A stretch of 64,000 nt of DNA from Lottia gigantea (Eukaryota; Mollusca; Gastropoda; Lottiidae), in contig NW_008710478.1 of the NCBI RefSeq assembly GCF_000327385.1, forward strand, positions 1,225,425-1,289,424. Direction: 5' to 3'. The translations under genes were made by a program, and so were the position numbers. Shown piece by piece: positions 57,068-64,000 of the stretch. The notes beneath the pieces were generated by a model that saw only the letters and a program-made list of their open reading frames with translations, was not told the origin of the DNA and ran no database searches. Every line of letters begins with the position of its first letter. The first letter of the stretch is position 1.

Positions 57068-57777
57068 AGTCTTATTATAACTCTGTATGGTCGTATATGT
57101 TTTCCCCCAATCTTATTTTGTGTCACCAGATTTTAAGACGCATGAAATTCAGGTTAAGTTTGATTCAAAATTAATTCAATACGAAGACATTTTACAAAAA
57201 AGTGGGTTAGATTCCGACAGAATTGCAAAAATTTAATTTGTCATAGAATTTAGTTACTTCATAAAACCGTGTAAGTTTATGTACATATGAGAAACTTTCC
57301 AGATCATTTATTATGGATAACGTTTGCACTATACAAGGGTAATGCTTGTCGGACTATTAAACTATAGTTGAGTCATTTTACGTTTTTATCTAATTGTAGA
57401 CGTATTGTGTGTAGACATTTTGAAAAGTATTAAAGATAAAGGGAATTGAAATAGCTTTGACAAACTGTTCCAGGTGATAAGAAATGAATAATTTCCAAAG
57501 CAAATATCCCAAAACTTTCACTGTCGCTGCATCTTTATATGCTCCAAAGAAATAAAAAGTTGAAGATATGGAATTTCGCATCTTTGTTTTGTAAAATTAT
57601 TTATTTCATTGAGTGAATACCATGCGAAGAAGCAGAGTGGCCACAATCAGCCATCATACGCCATACAAAGCAGATAATTTGCTTCTTTTGCTATAAACTT
57701 TAACTAGTTTAAGTAAGCAAATACAGACAGAGCTACGTAAACATCTGCTTTTAACCCTCTACCTTATGCTATTTAAA
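57068..57777. other. Intergenic DNA between the two CAGAGCC elements
   Basis: AT-rich, non-coding; I see no gene or repeat in it. Confidence 0.5.
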
Positions 57778-57819
57778 ACTGAAATCCAGAGCCGTATATA
57801 TACGGCTCTGACTGAAATC
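57778..57819. mobile_element. 24-bp perfect palindrome between 9-bp direct repeats
   Basis: The palindrome at 57787-57810 consists of CAGAGCCGTATA and its exact reverse complement. That is the terminus of the element at 55701 joined head to head with its other end and nothing between. Direct repeats ACTGAAATC abut it on both sides (57778-57786, 57811-57819); eight of the nine bases could be the target duplication. It looks like an insertion reduced to two transposon ends. Confidence 0.75.
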
Positions 57820-58033
57820 GAATTGATCTAGTTGTTGTCTGAAGTAAGGTCTACTATCTATTACCAGTTGCGCCCCTTATTACACAGTGCTCTTTCGTTT
57901 TGAAGATTTGTTTATTGTAACTAATGTAAACAGATACCTGTCAAAACTATCACAATAATAAAGAAGTGAGGACAGCGTCGTTGAATGTTGATCATTTTGA
58001 GACCATTTGGACACATTTTTGAAGAAAAAAATT

Positions 58034-58381
58034 ATGGCTGATACACCACAGCACACGACTGCCCATGGAATGGAACCATATGATTTGTCCGGGCCTACAG
58101 AACTGGGTGCTTTAAGTAAAGAGCAACAGGAAAAATTGAACTCATTCAAGATAAAGACTCGCGTAGGAAACGAAGCGTACATGAGGGAACACCCTGAAAT
58201 AGAGTGTATGCTCGATGGATTTTTAAGTGACGTTTTGACCAAACGACCTGAGAATATACGAGAATACGCTGCCCAATATTTCACCGTAGCAGATTTAAAT
58301 GTGATTGTGGAAAAACAAATGGAAAATAGACAAAGTTGTATGAAACAAAACAAAATTTTACAGAAAATAGGACGCTTATGA
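58034..58381 (+). CDS. RIIAD1: RIIa dimerisation/docking-domain protein, RIIAD1-like, single exon
   Basis: A 115-residue protein resembling human RIIAD1 (about 92 residues). GALSKEQQEKLNSFKIKTRV aligns with GALSAAQLEQLRKFKIQTRI. The docking-domain core FLSDVLTKRPENIREYAAQY followed by F matches the RIIa signature (FLKRPDNILEFAADYF) that in PKA regulatory subunits dimerises and binds A-kinase anchor helices. Family members are often found in cilia and sperm; that role here is inferred. The ATG lies in AAAATTATGG. The N-terminal 25 residues (MADTPQHTTAHGMEPYDLSG) and C-terminal tail (KQNKILQKIGRL) extend beyond the human protein. No introns interrupt it. A longer open frame on the opposite strand is a shadow. 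Confidence 0.88.
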   Translation: MADTPQHTTAHGMEPYDLSGPTELGALSKEQQEKLNSFKIKTRVGNEAYMREHPEIECMLDGFLSDVLTKRPENIREYAAQYFTVADLNVIVEKQMENRQSCMKQNKILQKIGRL

Positions 58382-58591
58382 GTTATGAACATTATTCTAA
58401 ACACAACCAAACAGTGATATTTCAGAATGGATTCCTGTAATAGACACAAATATGTAATATTGTCTTAAATTATATACCGGTATATGATTGTATTTTTTTT
58501 TTTTTTTTTTTTTGCGGATTTTATGTTAAATTTGAGTAATTACATGTGATATGCTTAGCTACTAAATTCGAGACTCTCAAATGGTTCATAC

Positions 58592-58740
58592 TTTAAAAGG
58601 ACAGTTGTGCCATTTTTTTGACCAATTGTACCTTAGTTACAGAAATTGGAATTGTTTAGCTAAGCTAATTAATAGTGTTCACAGCTCACCATCGAAGTTT
58701 GAGCCTTCAAATCCACGTGTGTCAAGAATTATCTCTTATT
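58592..58740. mobile_element. MITE, 'TTAAAGGnACA' family, copy 3, left half
   Basis: TTAAAAGGACAGTTGTGCCA, GTTCACAGCTCACCATCGAA and GAGCCTTCAAATCCACGTGT match copies 1 and 2, then similarity stops. It is the best-preserved left end of the family. Confidence 0.7.
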
Positions 58741-59107
58741 GACCAAGTTTGAGACTAAAAATTCCATGTCCATTCTGAGAGAGATAGTATTCGTTTAAGT
58801 GTATGGAATGCAAACTAGAGAGTAGCCTAGTGCATAATAATTATAATGATAAATAAAAAAGATAATTGATTTTCTTGTTTACCGTTTAATTTTTGGATTT
58901 TTTTTACAAAGCTTATAGCTTATCTTCAACGATGTGGAATTGAATGAATAATAATATAATATGTTGAAAATGTTATTGTTTTTCTCTTAAAATAAGCGTG
59001 TATTAACTTGTTCATGTGGTTATAGGGGTATAGACATGTATCGTTTGTACAGTAATTCTTACAAGAATTCATAAAAGCCAGCACAGGTATTCAAACGATA
59101 CTACGTA

Positions 59108-59285
59108 TGGTTCTTACATGTATATACATGAAACACACACGAACGTAGTTCACAACCATTTTGAATCACTTTTTGGATTTAATAAATCGAATTTTCAATT
59201 AGGCTTTAATAGTTCAACTAAGCCTTCAAATCACGTTTAAAAGTATAGAAATAGCTTGAAATGTGATTTGACGTCTTGGTTGAAA
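59108..59285. repeat. Dispersed fold-back repeat related to 54655-54765
   Basis: See the entry at 54655. The inverted pair AAGCCTTCAAATCAC / GTGATTTGACGTCTT lies at about 59220-59275. Confidence 0.5.
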
Positions 59286-59619
59286 TAAAACTGTCTTTAT
59301 CAAGCTTTAGGTTAACGTTACAAGACACAACAAGACACTCATAAGAAAGACAGTTCCAATAAACCCATGATAAAAAAAAACAATCCAACGAGTCGACCAT
59401 TTTCCACATTCGGATAATATTTACCGTTGTTAAAGGGCCATGGAGGCGGCCCCAAGCAACAAGATCCAATCTCAAGACAATCACCGACAGCACGGAAATC
59501 CCTAAATACTCATGAGACCAAATAACAAGACAGCCACAATACATCAATGTTTAAACCCACAAACCAAATGAACTCAAGAGACCCTATAGCAAAAAAATCT
59601 TATTAATAAAGTCTATCAT

Positions 59620-60750
59620 GAATGATTTTAAACAAAGGTATATTTTTACTTTTTGTAATAATAATATACTCCCAGGAGATCGATAATTACTGTCAAAAGT
59701 TTTTAATCTCGGAAATGCAATGCAAAGTTACATTGAAAATGCATTTGATTTATCGAATAGATGAACAAAAACATGAGCATAAAACGACCTTAAGGTCATT
59801 AAGTCAAAGTAATGGAAATGAAGCACCAGATATCCAAACGGTCTACCATGAAAGTTCTTCTAGCGCTCTGCAATAGATTCACGATATACGAATACTTATA
59901 CGATATACGAAAACTGCCGAGGATTGCCGAATTGAGATTCTCATCAAGGAAAAGTGTCGACGTATTTTCTAGCAAAGATATTTGGCACACCATGGTTCAA
60001 TGCAAAATAGTAATACGAGCAGCCCACTTACTTATGGGTAGAATGAATAGAAATTGAAACTAAACAAGCTTGACCTATTCTGTCAATTACTACTTACGCT
60101 ACCTCAATACAAAGTGGACTGCTCTGTGCAATTTTTTATTGGGACTCGAATGTGAATCTTTGCTTGACGATTATTCAAAATGTTATGATGGCGTGATTGA
60201 CGTTTTAATTTCGCCATCCAAAGAATACATAAATGTACCGAATAAGACGATGTTCTATTTTGGATGCTTCGAATTCCCCACAAGTCTTGGTAAATCGCTT
60301 AATCATAGAGATTATTAAAACGGCATTATCTTAAAATTCTAAGAACGTCTTTTGTTCAAGGGTCATTGAATGTCTCGAGTACACTAAAGGCGCAAACAGA
60401 CAGGTCAGTGCGTCCAAGTTAAGTACAAGGTGCCAGATTATCAATACAGTATTATAGAGGAAGCAAATCGCGTCTATACAATGTACCTGGACCTCATTTA
60501 TAGAGCTGCAACTGAATATTGTAAACTCCTTTGTTTTTGCGCAGGTTGTAGAACAAGAACCATTTCCCATTTCAAATTGTTTATATTGCCCTGTTACGTT
60601 TTTATTAACTTTTCATTACAATTTGCAGAATTCGAGCCCGTGCCAGAAAGGATGAAAACATTATGGCGCTGTGTTCACAAACTTTTATCGCTTTGTCTGA
60701 TTGGCTGTATTTGCTTGCTTCCAATCCAATCAAATTGCTTCATGTACTAG
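59620..60750 (+). other. Series of coding-like pieces, unidentified
   Basis: Four plus-strand open frames of 79-106 codons follow one another (59622, 59812, 60070, 60430), some with plausible residue mixes (YLNTKWTALCNFLLGLECES; YTMYLDLIYRAATEYCKLLC). No domain, start context or splice sites convince. It may be a decayed gene or transposon, or simply less AT-rich DNA. Confidence 0.2.
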
Positions 60751-61257
60751 CTTCCATGATACAAGAAAGGTGACTATTGCAGCCTAGTACGAGTTTAACA
60801 TTGTGAAGATGATGAATAACGTATGGGAACAGGGAATTATACCTACATTTTTGGCATGGGATTACAGCTTTAAGTGAGTTATGAAGTCTGAGATTGAAGG
60901 CGCGAGTTTAATTAGTTGTTTTCTATATATCTTGGCTTTATGTTATCAGCGACCAGATACCACCATACATAATCTGAGACAGTGGCGTTTCTAGAAAACA
61001 TCAGTGAGGGGCCACACATTCTTTTTTTGACAAAACGTCACTGGTTTGAGACAATTCTTTTTTAATTGATGTTCTATCAATAATAAACCAAGAAACAAGG
61101 TAAAGTAACCAGAACGGAATGACATTCCATCTGGATAAATTGGTTAATGATTAAAAATGTTATACATGTATTTATCTCGATCGATAAAATCAAAACGATT
61201 CTAATGTGTGTATCAATTATCTTTACTATATAAAGCTGTCTATGATGTAAGGTTTCG
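60751..61257. other. Intergenic DNA, nothing recognised
   Basis: AT-rich and non-coding. Confidence 0.5.
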
Positions 61258-61540
61258 GATAGTCTGCCAAATCAGTTGCTGGAAGCGGACGTTAGTTTGT
61301 TAACTTCGAACAACTACCTAGTCTGTAATATCAGTTAGCTGGACGAGGACGTTAACTTGTCATTCACTATCAACTACCTTGTCTGTAATATCATCTTCAG
61401 CTGAGAGCAGACATTAATATATATCATCTACCAGCAAATAGTGATAACAGTTTCTGCTGGAAGCGGACGTAAACTTGTCATCTACCAGCAACTCCCAAGT
61501 CTGTGGTATCATCTTCAGCTGGAAGCGAATGTTTACAAAC
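61258..61540. repeat. Degenerate minisatellite, about 4.7 copies of a 60-bp unit
   Basis: The unit reads roughly AGTCTGTAATATCATCTTCA, GCTGGAAGCGGACGTTAAC, TTGTCATCTACCAGCAACTACC. Copies start near 61260, 61320, 61380, 61440 and 61498 and differ at many positions, so the array is old. Confidence 0.85.
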
Positions 61541-62554
61541 CAACCATAGTTTGACGGGTAATCAAACATGTGGCAATGTTTCATATTTCTAGGTAAGACA
61601 TTTTGTATTTTAGAAATCTCATTATGGTAACTAATCTGTTATATACAGATGAAATTCATAGCAACGTGACATGCGCAAGATAGGCTCCACAACTCTCCAA
61701 TTGTGATTAACATCCAGGTGCAGATTGTTTTCAAGCTCATGTCAAAACAACAAAGCATTTCCAGAGATTTAACAGAGTGATACTCAGGTAGCAATATAAG
61801 GAGGGGGGTGGAGTGCTAAAGAAGAGTTTTAGCCCCCAATTGTATCCCATCGCATTTCATAAAAAATCACTTCCTCGGAGTTGCCGAATTTTTAATATCA
61901 ACTTCGACGGTACTTGTACCCTCGTTCAGTCTGTCTCTGCCCCACAACCACCCCACACCCAGGCCCGGTATGCTTGCCTCGCCACTTTACACACTGTGAT
62001 AACTATAACTCCATAATGTTAAAATGGAGATAAAAATTAAAACCAGGTTGGTTTTACTGTTTGATAGGCATTTAGTGATTGACACAAAATAGAAGATAAG
62101 TCTTTATGGATAACAATCAGGTCTAGATGTTTTGCAACTGTTCCCAAACACCGTCAACACAAAGTGAATTAGCAAAATATTAAGACCTTAGAAACAAATT
62201 AAAAGAAGCAATTCACATAAAAAGGTACCAACCGAGATGAAGGAATATATCCCCGAATGATTTAATTTTCACTATAAATTGTTTACTGTATTTTGTCTTA
62301 AGCATCATTCTGTGATTTTACAATTATTTGTAGTAATGTTAACTACTTAATATTGTTACAAGGAATGTACGATGGCGGGTTCTCACTTCGCTGATCGCTA
62401 TTGTTCTAGTATTAAACCTACTGAAGCATGATGATCCGGTAAACAATAGGATTAAAACTATAGTCTATTTCCTATATAACATAAAAACAAACTCGGTAAA
62501 TGTATGTTTAATATATTTTAATATACTACAAAATAGCTTACAATGTTAAAGTTC
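61541..62554. other. Intergenic DNA, nothing recognised
   Basis: Non-coding. A C-rich patch (CCCCACAACCACCCCACACC) lies at about 61939; no gene or repeat recognised. Confidence 0.5.
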
Positions 62555-62953
62555 TGTATCACCAACTTCATCGCCATACTGAACAGGAGTTAGGGTATTA
62601 TTATCACCAACTTCATCGCCATACAATACAGGAGTTAGGGTATTATTATCACCAACTTCATCGCCATACTGTACAGGAGTTAGGGTATTATTATCACCAA
62701 CTTCATCGCCATACTGTACAGGAGTTAGGGTATTATTATCACCAACTTCATCACCATACTATACAGGAGTTAGGGTATTATTATCACCAACTTCATCGCC
62801 ATACTGTACAGGAGTTAGGGTATTATTATCACCAACTTCATCGCCATACTGTACAGGAGTTAGGGTATTATTATCACCAACTTCATCGCCATACTGTACA
62901 GGAGTTAGGGTATTATTATCACCAACTTCATCGCCATACTGTACAGGAGTTAT
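62555..62953. repeat. 45-bp minisatellite, about 8.8 near-identical copies
   Basis: The unit AACTTCATCGCCATACTGTA, CAGGAGTTAGGGTATTATTA, TCACC is repeated with only a few differences, so it is recent or homogenised. The unit is 15 codons long. On the minus strand it reads TPVQYGDEVGDNNTL in every copy and ends GDTEL-stop, with one in-frame stop inside the array at 62759-62761. A second open frame exists on the plus strand, so translation is not established. Confidence 0.95.
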
Positions 62954-63047
62954 TGAGGAGTTTGGCTTTAAGTACATTTAGTCGTTCGTCAAGGGCTCTG
63001 TACCTCCTCTTTCTGTGTCGTTTTGTATGGAAGCCGGCTGCGGCCAT
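62928..63047 (-). CDS. Possible small open frame or first exon, MAAAGFHTKRHRKRRYRALD
   Basis: ATG at 63047 lies in the YY1-like promoter motif AATATGGCCGCAGCC inside a locally CpG-rich patch. It opens a very basic 39-codon frame, MAAAGFHTKRHRKRRYRALD then ERLNVLKAKLLNNSC, that ends just inside the 45-bp array, in another frame from the array's open frame. It looks like the N-terminus of a nuclear protein or of a transposon ORF; no family recognised. Confidence 0.25.
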   Translation of the reverse strand: MAAAGFHTKRHRKRRYRALDERLNVLKAKLLNNSCTVWR

Positions 63048-63056
63048 ATTACGAGA

Positions 63057-63152
63057 AGTCGAGAGACGAGAAAGCGAGGAAAAAGGCGAGAAAGCGAGGG
63101 TAAAAAAGGCGAGGAAAAAGGCGAGGAAAAAGGCGAGAAAGTGAGGAAAAAG
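63057..63152. repeat. GA-rich simple repeat (GCGAGAAA/GCGAGGAAAAAG)
   Basis: Interleaved GCGAGAAAGCGAGG and GCGAGGAAAAAG units, purine-only on the plus strand. The same units recur at 63583-63635. Confidence 0.9.
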
Positions 63153-63582
63153 GCGATATTCGATAACACTATAAATACTCTTGCCTTTCAAATTACACAC
63201 TAAGTTATAAGAACTGTGCCTGTGCTTTCGTAACTATGTCATTAGTACCAAATTACAACCTATACTTCCTAAGATTTATAATTGGTTGAAAACTAAATTC
63301 CAGATCATGTTTAACATGGCATAAGACGTCAATTGATAGGCATATTCAATATTTCATTATAAATGAATATTTATTTCACTGATATATCGAATCCAAGGAC
63401 CATAGTTACATAATAGAAATGAGACGCATTTGTTTGTTGCCCATGCCATTTCGTAAACATTTATATACAATTTTTATTCTTTAATAAAAAAAATCGATTT
63501 AATGCCAGATTCTCATTCGATTACCAATAATTTGAACGGACCGACCGACATGGATACCGATTTTAAATACAAAATGCAAAAT
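63153..63582. other. Spacer between the two GA-rich repeats
   Basis: AT-rich, non-coding DNA; nothing recognised. Confidence 0.5.
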
Positions 63583-63635
63583 AAAAAAAGGCGAGAAAGC
63601 GAGGAAAAAAGCGATAAAGCGAGAAAGCGAGGAAA
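63583..63635. repeat. GA-rich simple repeat, second block
   Basis: GGCGAGAAAGCGAGGAAAAA then AGCGATAAAGCGAGAAAGCG; directly abuts the LINE fragment. Confidence 0.85.
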
Positions 63636-63638
63636 TGC

Positions 63639-64000
63639 ATGTTTAAGTACATCTACAATTTCTTGTGTGAAAACAACATCTTAACATCGTTCCAATCTGG
63701 TTTCAGACCTAATGACTCTACCATCTATCAACTGATTGACATCAGTGACTATATCCTGAGAAATCTTGACGATGGAACTGAGGTTAAGGCAATATTCTGT
63801 GATATCAGCAGGGCCTTTGATCGCGTCTGGCACAAAGGTCTTTTATATGAAATGTACCAACTTGGTATAAGAGGCCAGTTTCATTCGCTCCTCAGCAGTT
63901 ACCTCGGCAACCGAAACCAGGCTGTTGTTATAAATTCCGACCTAAAAATCATTCAAAATGGTGTGCCTCAAGGTTCAGTTCTCGGTCCTCTCAAGTTCCT
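63639..64000 (+). mobile_element. LINE reverse transcriptase fragment (Jockey/CR1-type), continues past the window
   Basis: One open frame from 63639 to the window end encodes the finger and palm start of a non-LTR reverse transcriptase: FQSGFRPNDSTIYQLIDISD, then motif A AIFCDISRAFDRVWHKGLLY (FDxS.AFDxVWH), then RNQAVV..., then motif B NGVPQGSVLGPLKF. The YADD motif should follow outside the window. The copy starts abruptly inside the RT domain next to a GA-rich repeat, so it is 5'-truncated or joined to the repeat. No breaks are visible in this part. The motifs suit the Jockey/CR1/Daphne group; the exact clade cannot be fixed from this length. Confidence 0.9.

Larger units (their letters stand above)
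58382..59600. other. Intergenic DNA downstream of RIIAD1
   Basis: Contains a 22-base T run (58492-58513), the MITE fragment at 58592-58740 and a repeat at 59108-59285; otherwise AT-rich. No poly(A) signal close to the RIIAD1 stop was found. Confidence 0.5.

Noticed and set aside
57880-58449. 189-codon minus-strand open frame
   Set aside because: It is the antisense shadow of the RIIAD1-like gene, whose own strand has the conserved docking domain.

Overview
The window is animal nuclear DNA: AT-rich, with genes split by GT-AG introns and many short transposon remnants. It holds two complete multi-exon genes and one single-exon gene, all of conserved animal families. The gene content and the repeats (TTAA-flanked MITEs, short hAT elements, a tRNA-headed SINE-like piece, a Jockey/CR1-type LINE) fit a lophotrochozoan, most likely a mollusc. 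That placement is inference; no diagnostic marker was seen.

Layout. 1-9795: upstream intergenic DNA with a small retroposon insertion carrying target-site repeats (4082-4178) and one MITE (7386-7735). 9796-40669, plus strand: an 18-exon BMP1/tolloid procollagen C-proteinase gene of 1092 codons (signal peptide, very basic prodomain, furin site, astacin protease, CUB-CUB-EGF-CUB-EGF-CUB-CUB). All exon junctions could be joined in frame by eye. Its 14.3 kb first intron holds five recognisable non-autonomous DNA transposons, and intron 3 carries about 39 copies of a 22-bp repeat. 40670-46691: convergent intergenic or 3'-UTR DNA with a 21-bp satellite built around TGATCAGTCC. 46692-55524, minus strand: a 15-exon TM9SF3 gene of 583 codons, with three copies of a 132-bp repeat in its introns. 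55525-57059: the TM9SF3 promoter, with a 1.36 kb transposon bounded by perfect 8-bp target duplications inserted just upstream. 58034-58381, plus strand: a single-exon RIIAD1-like gene (RIIa dimerisation/docking domain). 58382-64000: gene-poor DNA with 60-bp and 45-bp minisatellites, GA-rich repeats and the start of a LINE reverse transcriptase running off the end.

Tolloid is secreted and cleaves procollagens and BMP antagonists. TM9SF3 is a nine-pass Golgi/endosomal membrane protein. RIIAD1 is a small docking-domain protein. Nothing suggests they share a pathway; this is an ordinary gene neighbourhood. The most unusual sequence features are the tandemly copied exon-7/5'-splice-site unit in tolloid, the lysine/arginine-rich tolloid prodomain, the transposon with promoter-like ends beside TM9SF3, and a 24-bp perfect palindrome between 9-bp direct repeats that looks like two transposon ends with nothing between them.
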